64,000 bases of DNA, taken from Austropuccinia psidii (lineage: Eukaryota > Basidiomycota > Pucciniomycetes > Pucciniales > Sphaerophragmiaceae). A program made the translations under genes and the position numbers. Positions 22,961-31,509 of this stretch are shown here, in pieces; position 1 is the first letter of the stretch, and the number at the start of each line of letters is the position of its first letter. The stretch is from contig JALGQZ010000006.1 of NCBI GenBank assembly GCA_023105745.1, positions 67,314,316 through 67,378,315 on the forward strand, read 5' to 3'. A model generated the notes under the pieces. The model was not told where the DNA came from. It searched no databases and saw nothing but the letters and a program-made list of their open reading frames with translations.

Positions 22961-24172
22961 TCATTCTTTGAATCGGCATGAGATTGTATTACCATCCCTG
23001 ATTTGATAGCCCGCTCTCTTGCCAATCTCATAATAGCCATTGCTTTTTTGCCGCACTGTTTTTGCTAACCTGCTTGAGCATTGTGCGGACATACCCACTA
23101 GTGTCGTGCTTTCATTGTCCTGTGCTGGATCAGTATAATGAACAAATGTACTACTGGCCCACACTACCTGAATGAGCCCATGACATGCGGATAGATCAAT
23201 CCAAAAATGCTCATTTGGGAAAATCAATTTTCCCCCTGTACACCGCTTTGACGCATCTCTTTGAATTTGGCCGGTCCGCTTATCAGCTTGAAACCACCAT
23301 CCCGAAGCATACAGCGATGCATCCTTATCAACATGAGGTGCGTTTTTGAATCCATTCATGGTGAAAGTGAGTGTGGAAGCGAACTCGAATGCACCCTGAT
23401 TTGCCGGAATATCGCCTTCATAGTTGACTTGATCAAAAGACGGAACCCCCAATGAGTTGTAGCAATTTTGAATCTTCTGAAATAAATTATCCCCAACATA
23501 TCGTAAGGATTGACCTAGAATGCGACCCACCGAGCTAAGATTGGCACCTCGGTCCCGCCATTCATCTTTTGCATTTTCAATTTTGCCAGCACTACCATAC
23601 AGACCAAATTGTTCATTCTTCGTGGTGCATTTGCGCCACCCAATCGCAAACATAAATCCCTCCAGTAATGCTCCATTTGTTGCAATAGGGTTGGTGAAAC
23701 TCTTTTCGCGAAATAGGAATTGTGATAATTCATCCCATTGATTGACCTCGACTTCACTCATTGTTGTGAATGGTCGGAATTCAACAAGGGCAATGAGTAA
23801 TCCGGTTGAAGAGAAAATTGCCACACGCCCAAAGTGAATGCGTTTGATCTGATTGACATCCACAAGCCTCCGAATTTCACTTGGGGTGATATTTGCTGAT
23901 ACTGGCATTGATATTTGTGCTGTTGGGCGAGAGGAGGAAAACAACCTATTCATTCGGGTCGTTTTGCGCTCATTTGTCTTTTGGGATCTGCTACTATTCC
24001 CGAGTGGTTGAGGGATCACTACGTGTTGAAGCACACAAGATATCAGATACTGCCAAGGAGCTTTCTTCGGCACACATCCTTTGACTTCCCTGTTGGAGCC
24101 CACATGACATTGGCACAATCTGAACCGACTAAAGCCCATGTTCTTCAGTGGGGCCCAATGAGGGTGCCACAT
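22961..24172 (-). CDS. Tet/JBP-like 2OG-Fe(II) dioxygenase, copy 1 (in CACTA element)
   Basis: Single frame of 403 codons. I recognise it as the fungal Tet-like 2OG-Fe(II) oxygenase family, whose animal relatives oxidise 5-methylcytosine in DNA and whose trypanosome relatives make base J. The iron-binding HxD is at His280/Asp282 (NAPHVDKDAS), and the distal histidine is likely His345 (FVHYTDP). The usual 2-oxoglutarate-binding arginine is not obvious; Arg368 is a candidate. Residues 1-95 are basic and less conserved-looking. The ATG sits only 14-36 bases downstream of an alternating TA tract, so the true start may be further upstream with an additional exon (24434-24697) or at a later Met. 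Basidiomycete Tet/JBP genes are known to be expanded and linked to transposons (Iyer and colleagues 2014). Confidence 0.85.
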   Translation of the reverse strand: MWHPHWAPLKNMGFSRFRLCQCHVGSNREVKGCVPKKAPWQYLISCVLQHVVIPQPLGNSSRSQKTNERKTTRMNRLFSSSRPTAQISMPVSANITPSEIRRLVDVNQIKRIHFGRVAIFSSTGLLIALVEFRPFTTMSEVEVNQWDELSQFLFREKSFTNPIATNGALLEGFMFAIGWRKCTTKNEQFGLYGSAGKIENAKDEWRDRGANLSSVGRILGQSLRYVGDNLFQKIQNCYNSLGVPSFDQVNYEGDIPANQGAFEFASTLTFTMNGFKNAPHVDKDASLYASGWWFQADKRTGQIQRDASKRCTGGKLIFPNEHFWIDLSACHGLIQVVWASSTFVHYTDPAQDNESTTLVGMSAQCSSRLAKTVRQKSNGYYEIGKRAGYQIRDGNTISCRFKE

Positions 24173-24185
24173 AAATGTGGAAGCA

Positions 24186-24208
24186 TATATATATATCTAT
24201 ATATATAC
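24186..24208. promoter_or_regulatory. Alternating TA tract upstream of the Tet/JBP ATG
   Basis: TATATATATATC and TATATATATA in tandem, conserved in all three copies. It could serve as TATA element, or lie within a 5' intron if the upstream exon is real. Confidence 0.35.
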
Positions 24209-24433
24209 ACTGAGATTAAGCGAGTAACTCACACTTTCCTTCCTCAGCCCGACGCTTTCTCGCGAGTTCCCTTTTACGCTCTTTTTCTTTTTTCGTGAAT
24301 GGCATGCTTTCAGCAGAAAATGAAATGAAACCAAATGATTACTGATTTCTTAATATCACCTAAATTGGATTGCGGTGGATGAATCTTTTTTAATTGCGGC
24401 TAAAAAGAAAGCTCACGCCTGACCTTGGCAAAT

Positions 24434-24697
24434 TCACGATCTCAAATACCTGATCCTGAAAATTGCAGTGGATAGTGCATTATTCAATTTTACACATTGA
24501 TGTTCCCATGCAATCACTTTCCAATCCAACCATTTGGAATATTGCAAGCACACGCAAATGCAATATGCATCCTGCTGCGGATCCCTAGCTATCCTAGTCC
24601 TCTTGAAAGACACAGGAACATTTGGCCTATTATGGGCTGGCGGGAAGTGATAAACGCGACTTCGCGCAATGCACCCGCGTGTTCTACTCGCGGGCAC
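24434..24697 (-). CDS. Possible upstream exon of the Tet/JBP gene
   Basis: Open frame of 87 codons with a basic start (RPNVPVSFKRTRIARDPQQD) and a Trp/Cys-rich end (LDWKVIAWEHQCVKLNN). The frame is kept in the array copies at 36538-36801 and 44405-44668 with only conservative changes. It points the same way as the Tet/JBP gene, 260 bases upstream, and ends near a GTATTT donor-like site. I cannot prove the join. It could also be a small separate gene or chance. Confidence 0.35.
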   Translation of the reverse strand: MPASRTRGCIARSRVYHFPPAHNRPNVPVSFKRTRIARDPQQDAYCICVCLQYSKWLDWKVIAWEHQCVKLNNALSTAIFRIRYLRS

Positions 24698-24740
24698 ATC
24701 ACCTGACTCAGCTTGCGTCTTGTCGGAGTCTTTGCAATGA

Positions 24741-24764
24741 TGTACGGAGGCATGCCGCCGTACA
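24741..24764. promoter_or_regulatory. 24-bp near-palindrome 5
   Basis: TGTACGGAGG, CATG, CCGCCGTACA: the most symmetric GGCATGCC-centred copy. It also contains CGG and CCG triplets, the usual half-sites of Zn2Cys6 proteins. Copies at 36845-36868 and 44712-44735. Confidence 0.6.
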
Positions 24765-24882
24765 ATTACTATTGGTACTCAGACTGTGGCATCCGGGAAG
24801 TAGTAGGATAGGAAGTCATGATTATTAAATTCATAAATAACTTTGCAAAATTCAATTACAATCTATCTAGTACAAAGCTAAT

Positions 24883-27105
24883 CTAAAACGGGTCAATCCT
24901 GGTTGTGAGTTTAGCTGACCTGGGTACCGTCAAGGTGACCTCATCACTTGAACCAAGCCCGCGATTCGCCACCCAGGCATCACCAAAGTCTAATACTAAG
25001 CATCGTGCAAAATCAAATCTAAGAGGTACAGTGGGGTTAAAAGACTCTGATGAGAAGAAACTTTTATTCAGTAAATTACATATATACTTATTAGTACGTA
25101 GCCACACTGGCTCCACTAGATTTTTACCCTCTGAAAGTTTTGCGGAAATGTCAATTAGTGCTAAAGCCCCTTTAACTGAGCTTGTTCTCCAGTCATCTGA
25201 GCATACCATCAAACCACGAACCCCCGCCACACAGAATGCCGCTAATATACCATAGCAAATTCGATTGATTCCAAGATTCTTGTGACACGCCAAAAGATCT
25301 TTGATGGCCTCATTTTTTTTTGAGTTCGTGAGTTTGCCTTTGATGCCATTAACTTCGACCTTTGTATGTGCACGTACCATGTTGTATGCAATCATCAAAT
25401 GAACAACTGTATCCATTAGATCCTCCAGGTTCTTGTGCGGCTTTGTGGATATCTCATTGTCAGCCCCGCCACCTTCAATGCTGAGTTGGGTTGCACGTTG
25501 CTTCGATTTACTCAAGCAGGAGGCAAGGTATTCAACTGCTCCCCGTTCGAGTCCAAGAGGATCGGTCGAATTTGATGTTGGTGCAATCACATCGTATGAG
25601 ACTAAACTAATGGATTCAAACATAACATTTGCCCAAAAATGTTTAACTGGATTGGCGGGGTAAAGAAGGCTCTGAACCATTCTGAAGAAGGAGTGTTCAG
25701 ATTTTGCGAGATTATCTGGAGGTTTAGCTGATTCCTTCATCAATTTGAGATTCCAAATGTTGTGATCAAAAAACGCTTCTGTTTCGGTTGGCTTAAAAAA
25801 ATCTAACCCTGTATATTGCAATTTATATCACCAGTCAACAGCCAATAATCAAGTATCATGCACAAAGATAAAAAAAAACTCACCTGCCATCTCAAGGTCC
25901 TGCAGCCAAGCCGACATTTTAAGATCTCGGTTACTGATCACCTTAATACCAACGGGCAGGAATGTATGAGCATCCTTTGTTGGTAAATTGTCCCATCTAT
26001 TTTTGTAAATCCTATTGATATTATCAAGCCCCCTTTTCCATGATTGTTGAGTAATATTGGAATGATAATTCAAAATGCCTGCAAACTCTTCCATGCGGGA
26101 TAAAAATATTCCTTGAAAATTCGCAGCGGATGACACTTCGGGCTCAGCGTCGGGAATTATATCAGTCATATCTTGTCCCATTGTATCATGTTTAATTGTT
26201 TCCCTTTCTTGAAAGGCTTGAATATTCCAAGGAGAGGCGGGAGGGGTTGCATCATGCATTGTTTCATTGGGTATCGGGGGACTTTCTGTATGTGGAGCTT
26301 CATCATGGATTGTTTCATTGAGTATTGGGGGGGTTCAGTATGCGGAGGTTCATTATCAATATGGTCCCCTTCAACATTGATAATTTCATCACCTTGATCG
26401 CGAGAATTGTTTGCGGCTTCAAAGGTACGGCGTTTTTTGTTTGTTTTTTTGGTCGCATGTATATTTGGTCTTTTTCCTAATCCTTTGCCTGGAAATCCAA
26501 TTACGACTCGAGATCCTTCAGGTAGAGATTCTCCCACCTCCACACCTGCCCATATATTGTAAGCAGCTATTTTTATCAATTTTGTTTTGAATTAGTAATG
26601 GACTTACGGTTCAAATCCATTTTGAGCAGGCTCATGGCTTCAGCAATCTTTTGACGCACATAATCAGGAATTTTACTATCATTTTGGATTTTTTCGAGCC
26701 TTGGGATTGTTTGAGCAATGTTGGAGACAAATTGTTCCTTGGATATAATTTCCACCTCCCCACTGAAAATTACATCATCTTGCCCATCATCTTCTGTCGG
26801 TGCACAAGGTTCAACAGTCTTTTCCTTCTCATAACTTTTAAAATTTGGTTTCTGAGAGCTTGGAGGCTGCCCTGAAATAAAGGCTATGACACAATATCAG
26901 GTTTTGAGAGATTTGAAATATTCAAGATGGATGCATACTCACATTCCGGAAGAACTGGTGGATCTTGATTATCTTCATGTGACTGGCTCTCTACTTCAAT
27001 GCCTAATTCACGACTACTGGCGATATCAGAGATTTCACTTCCACTCTCTGGGGCTGAAGTTGGTCGTTCATTGAATTCAGTTGAATTTCCCGGGGTTCGG
27101 GCCAT
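24883..27105 (-). CDS. Unknown four-exon TE-cargo gene with one homopolymer frameshift
   Basis: Exons 27105-26943, 26835-26608 (start less certain), 26545-25884 and 25808-24883. Introns are GT-AG (GTGAGT, GTAAGT, GTGAGT donors). The frame is consistent throughout if one base is missing from a seven-G run at 26327-26333 (plus strand). That gives about 659 residues. The N-terminal third is acidic and low-complexity with a basic stretch (KKTNKKRRTF) that could be a nuclear signal. The C-terminal half looks globular (LDFFKPTETEAFFDHN, SSVKGALALIDISAKL, LVLDFGDAWVANRG). I do not recognise a domain. It is the gene nearest the right end of the CACTA element. The array units keep only its C-terminal 190 or so codons. 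The frameshift could be a real lesion or an assembly error. Confidence 0.6.
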
Positions 27106-27648
27106 AGCGGAGGTAGTTTATTAAGCAAATAGATGGTGACAAGTTGATTGATAACTTGTTTGAAAATTTTTTGATAAAAGATCCAAATTCAAGAAAAAAG
27201 GTGCAAGTAAAATAATCGCATTTGCAAAATGCAATTTGTCGGGAAATTGAAGGAGGCAATGTTTTGCAAATTATTTCATATCATGCAAATGAAATCACTT
27301 CCCTGTGAGACATTGAATAAAGTTGACTAGTGAGAAACCTACTAAAGTCAACTTTTGAACTATTCAATGCTCATGAGGTAAGGACTAAGCAAAGTGTTCA
27401 TTTGATTGATATGAAATAAAATGGTTTTGTCGGCGAAACAGGAGACACAATTCTTGTCTTAAATAGTCCACTTATTAGGTTTTAATTTGTGAGTCTCATG
27501 ATTTAAACCCTAGCCACAACATGGTGAATATACTGACCAATATCCCCTTAGGTCCTGTTGGCAGAGAAGGCCACTCAGCATATTTCGGCAATTGCGTTCA
27601 TCGTGTACGCCAACAAGCCACCGTACTGTACACTATGGATGTAATACG
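27106..27648. other. Upstream region of the unknown gene, no gene seen
   Basis: AT-rich promoter-side DNA with an inverted pair around AAAGTTGAC (27318-27326 against GTCAACTTT at 27347-27355) and TTTCATATCA / TGATATGAAA (27276 and 27407). These arms could form a long imperfect stem. A TGTACG...GTACA motif at 27604-27632 is a weaker relative of the 24-bp palindromes. Confidence 0.45.
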
Positions 27649-27649
27649 G

Positions 27650-27812
27650 AAGCGTGAGGAGGGTAACTGTTGTCGGAGGCATGTCGGGAGGGCACTACAC
27701 AAGCGTAAGGGTCATCAGTGGTGTCAGAGGCATGTCGGGAGGGCACTACATGAGCGTAAGGATGGTAAGCGTTGTCGGAGGCATGTCGGGAGGGTACTAC
27801 ACAAGCGTGAGG
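27650..27812 (+). repeat. 51-bp tandem repeats near the right end
   Basis: Units start with AAGCGTRAGG at about 27650, 27701, 27752 and 27803 and share GTCGGAGGCATGTCGGGAGG. Period 51 bases. They lie within 530 bp of the right terminus, fitting subterminal repeats of CACTA elements. Confidence 0.75.
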
Positions 27813-28018
27813 ATGGTAGGGGCGGGGGTGTGAAAGCGTAAGGAGTGGTGAGGACGGAGAGGGGTGGGCAGTGTCGGAGTCTCATCCGGATGGAGGGCGG
27901 TGCGGGTGCGTAAGCATGCTAAGCGTCGGGGAGGCGGAAGCCAATGAGGTGAAATTACACGAACGTTGCGCATAGTGTTGAAATGGGTTTGGGCTTTGAG
28001 TGACATTCTCATGTGACA

Positions 28019-28132
28019 CATGTGACGATTGACGTTGTCTTGACGCTGACGTGACGTGACCCACTAAATCCAGTGACTATAAAGTGACACTAACGCGACT
28101 GAAGCAAGATTTTATACTGACCGCGGTGCGAT
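28019..28132 (+). repeat. Right subterminal TGACG cluster
   Basis: TGACG or GTGAC recurs about ten times in 28019-28090, for example GCTGACGTGACGTGACCC. The motif is the complement of the ACGTCA core found near the left end, so both ends present it in inverted orientation. Likely transposition-protein sites (inference). Confidence 0.6.
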
Positions 28133-28175
28133 GTGAAGTCAATCGCCGACGATTGACGCGAGATTCGCCCTGGTG
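28133..28175 (-). repeat. Right terminal inverted repeat of the CACTA element
   Basis: Ends GAGATTCGCCCTGGTG, then TTT target copy. Reverse complement of 7915-7957 with two mismatches, including the 8-bp internal palindrome. Confidence 0.92.
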
Positions 28176-29201
28176 TTTCTTTTTATTTTCAGTAACATTC
28201 CTTCCTGTATCTCTTGATGATGAGAATCTTTTGGTTACTAATACTCTAGCTTCCAATTCTTGTTCAATGTACTTCTTGAGGATTTTCATAGGTGGTATAA
28301 GGTATCCTCCATCTTCAGCTCTAACCATGAAATTATCTTTAATCATTTCTTTACTTATGGCTCCTTTAATATTAGCTGAAAGACAATCAAATAAATCCTC
28401 ATGGAACATGTTATCTTGAGGAATATACCTGTATCTTAATAAGTAAGTAACAATAGTTTCATATTCTCCCATAAACCTTTTATATTGTGATAGACTACCA
28501 ATTCCTCCATCTTCTTGAGTTTCAGAAAAAAGCTTCATTAGTGAGTCTTTTCTGTATCTTCTTTCAGGTTCAACTCTTCCCCATTTTGTTATGAGATCTT
28601 TCTTGAGCTGTGTCCAATTTCCTTCTTCATAACCTGGCATAGCTTCAATTGCATCACTCACCTTTTGGTTTGTTGTCCAAAATGCCATTTGCATTGCTAG
28701 TTCTTCATCTGTTTCCCCTTCAATTTGAGCTATTCTTTCCACTTTCTTGATAAATTTCTCTACTTCTTCTCCATCAAAATTTAGATTGTAATCTTTTGCT
28801 TTAATTTCAACTACAGGTCTTTCTTGTCTTGGAACTTTCTGCTGTAATGGACTTGGATTATTAGGTGTAGTGACATAAACTCTCCTTGGAATATTTTGAG
28901 TTCTTGTCTCTGTTACTGGAGTAGAGGTTGCTCTAGGACCAGGTGTAGGTGATATTGGTGAGTCTTCAGGCCTAAAATGCCTTGGTAATGTTTGTTCACT
29001 TGGACTGGCTCCAGGTGTGTAAGATGTTTGTTCCCTTCTTTTTCCTTTCTTTTTACTTTGTGTTAATAATAATTCTTGCATTTGCTTCATAAGACTTTGG
29101 ATCTGTACTGTTTGATCTTCCTCTTCACTTTCTTCTGCATACTGTCCTTCTACAGTATCTTCAGGTAATGGTGGTGAGTCAGATGTTGATTGTTGATTCA
29201 T
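28176..29201 (-). pseudogene. Gag, 5' segment, cut by the CACTA insertion
   Basis: The ATG at 29201 (MNQQSTSDSPPLPEDT) opens a 342-codon piece ending where the CACTA terminus begins. It contains an acidic start, a Pro/Ser/Thr-rich region, and a capsid-like helical part (VEKFIKKVERIAQIEG, FWTTNQKVSDAIEAMPGYEEGNW, KKDLITKWGRVEPERRY) typical of Ty3/gypsy Gag in rusts. The frame runs on into terminal-repeat sequence for 30 codons before a stop. With the insertion and one TTT removed it continues as KKKVHFKEEDF into 6262-7911. It forms the structural particle protein of the retrotransposon. Confidence 0.88.
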
Positions 29202-29601
29202 TTCTACTTGGTAAAGTGATCCTTTAAATTTTTTTGTACTTTTCTTGTTTTTCTTTGCTTCATGAATTAGCTTGAATAAAAATCTCCTTAATTCTTCCTT
29301 TTCCTTCTGTTCTGTTCTTGGTGTTGCAATGAGTAAATCGATATCCTGAGGTGTTTGATTTTCTGGTGTTCCTTCTTTTACTGGATAATGAAAATGATAT
29401 GATTGATTTGAGGATTGTGATGGTGATGATGATTTGGAATGTGATTTGTTTCCAGATTCCAGATTGTATGAGAGTTTTGATTGTTAATTCTTGATAATGA
29501 TAATTATTTTTGTGAGTTATGTTGATTTGATTATCTTCTTTCTTGATTATTGACTGATTGTTGAATGTTGAAGTTGAAATGGCCACTGTTGGGACACCAC
29601 A
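29202..29601 (-). other. Retrotransposon leader with primer-binding-site candidate
   Basis: Lies between the 5' LTR and the gag ATG. A 108-codon open frame (29260-29586) is Asn/Ile/Thr-rich and not convincing. Next to the LTR, two bases in, the minus strand reads TGGTGTCCCAACAG (29599-29586), beginning TGG as a tRNA 3'-CCA primer site should. I cannot name the tRNA. Confidence 0.55.
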
Positions 29602-31509
29602 TGTGGAACTCCTTTTAGTGTGGGATTGGATAAGGCAGTCCTTGAGGGGGAAATCACAGGTAAACAGTTTTGAATTGCTGAAATAATCCTGTAACCAAGG
29701 GTGCTAATGGTGTTTTAGCTGCCCCTCTGAATATACTAAACAATCTCCCTACAGAGCTCACAAATCAATATTTAAGATTGTGGCTCTACAACTAGAGAAT
29801 ACCTTTTAGCAGTCTCTATCAGACCTATTCAATAATCAGATAAGTAACTTATAAGTTAAAACAGTATAAAATATGATTTTCAAATAATAATATAAGATAA
29901 TTTTAAGGGTAAAACCTTAATAGTATAAGAGGTTGATTTAATATAATAGTAATAATATATATTTTAAGGGGTAAGTTCAATTTGATTTTATATATATTAT
30001 AATACTTAATGGTTTTAGAGGGTAATTGTTAATATAATATAATAATAAGACCTTTAATAATTTATTGGTAAGATATTGCTCAATATATAGAGGATGTTTG
30101 TTAAATATATAAAAGATATAATATAATATAAGGGTAGGTTTTTTTTTGTATATAATAATAGATAGTTGTAAGGTTGGTTTTTTTTTTAATATGAAGATAT
30201 CATAAGACTATTTTTCCTTCATAATGTAAAAGGGTATGGTGATAACCTCAATATTATTGAGTATTATTGATAGTATTATAATTATAAGACTAATAATTTA
30301 AACATAGGGTGGATTAATAATATTAAGTAGACCTTCTGTTAACTACTATTAATTAGAAATCACTATGAATTAAACTTATAAGTCTATAATACTTTTAATA
30401 AAATAACTAGATTACCCTACTAGTAAGGGATGAATAGTTATTCCCCTTCTTGGTATATAACTAATTGGATTCATGGGGAAAAGAGGAAAAAAATGAGGGA
30501 GAGAGGTCCTTTATTTATATTCTTTGGGCTCTCCATAGAGGCACTCAAAAACAAGGGACTTAGAATTTTTCACTTCTTTTGGCTGGGATAATTTTTTAAA
30601 GTGGTGAGATACCATTTGTTTGGTTGATTGCACCATTTTTATGTATGATTATGTAATCTGAGATGTTTTGGCTGGTGTGGAATTTTGAGATGGTGTCATT
30701 TGATCAAGATATTGCACCATTTCTGAAGCTTTATTTATATTTTACTCAAACTTTAATATTATTATGCACAGGCTTGAGGGTATTTAGCTGGTGAGTAATT
30801 TTGAGATGGTGTCATTTGATTAAGATATTGCACCTTTTGTTTGGTTTGTTGCACCATATCTTGGTGGGTTGAGATGATTTTGTACAGCTATTGCACCATA
30901 GGTCTGTGCACTGTTTGAGCTGTAGGTTGAGAATGCTGTGTATTGTGGGGATTCTATTTGTCCTGTATGGGTTTCTTCTTTTCTTTATCTAGCTTAATTC
31001 TGCTTTTAATTTATATTTACTGGCTTATCAGGTGGCTTTGCTTGTATTTCCACAGATATGCTGTGTAATTTAAGGTTTTTGATGGATTTTCCTTGCATAA
31101 ATTAATTGATTTTATTCTTTCTGTCTTGTGACTGTTGATTAATACAGTTTTAATTTATTCCTTATTGAAGTGTCCTCAGGTTAATAACTGAATTTCTGAG
31201 TAATCCAAAGGTTGAGCAGAGCTTGGGTAACTTGAGTGTTACACTACCCCTTTCACTGGTAACTTTAGCATTCTTGTTAGTTTGTCTTTTTCTTTTCCTT
31301 ATTTTATTGTTATTCTTGTAATCAAATGGTCCATTCTTCCAGGATTTGATTATAAGATTATACATTTTGATGAATTTAAGTCCATTTTATTTCTGAATTC
31401 CTCTATTATAGTTGATCAATTATTGATATCTCTTTGTTATTTCTTCAATTTATAGCCTTATAAATGAACTTTCACTTGAAACTGGGCCAATAAGGTATGG
31501 AATACCACA
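29602..31509 (-). repeat. 5' LTR, 1908 bp
   Basis: Bounded by the inverted ends TGTGG and CCACA. The last 764 bases match the left LTR. AT-rich with no gene; the small open frame at 31162-31365 also occurs in the other LTR and is not coding-like. The right flank begins TTACC, the expected target copy, but the other flank is outside the window. Confidence 0.85.

Larger units (their letters stand above)
7915..28175. mobile_element. CACTA (EnSpm/Tnp2) DNA transposon, 20.3 kb, six cargo genes
   Basis: The ends are 43-bp inverted repeats starting CACC (7915-7957 and 28133-28175, two mismatches). The flanks are TTT on both sides (7912-7914, 28176-28178), the 3-bp duplication typical of CACTA elements. 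Excision with one TTT restores the gag frame, which confirms both borders. Inside, in order: Tnp2 transposase (-), a rust-type unknown gene (+), SNF2 helicase (-), Zn2Cys6 gene (+), Tet/JBP dioxygenase (-), and a long unknown gene (-). The ends carry clustered short subterminal repeats, where CACTA transposition proteins normally bind. The element is larger than a minimal CACTA and is notable for its chromatin-related cargo. One alternative is that part of the interior (17578-25467) is a separately acquired block, because that block also occurs alone at 33904-47713. Confidence 0.88.
1..31509 (-). mobile_element. LTR retrotransposon with gag-protease only, disrupted by a nested CACTA element
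   Basis: The first 764 bases repeat 30746-31509 with only about 14 differences by eye, so they are the two LTRs of one element. A purine-rich tract abuts the left LTR and a primer-binding-like site abuts the right one, which fixes the sense as minus. The left LTR extends past the window edge. Between the LTRs lie a gag-protease gene (split by the CACTA element at 7915-28175), decayed downstream frames, and long AT-rich DNA. I see no reverse transcriptase, RNase H or integrase motif. Removing the CACTA insertion leaves about 8.6 kb of internal DNA. The gag and protease style is Ty3/gypsy-like. Without pol it resembles gag-only non-autonomous elements, or it is an old deletion derivative. Confidence 0.85.
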
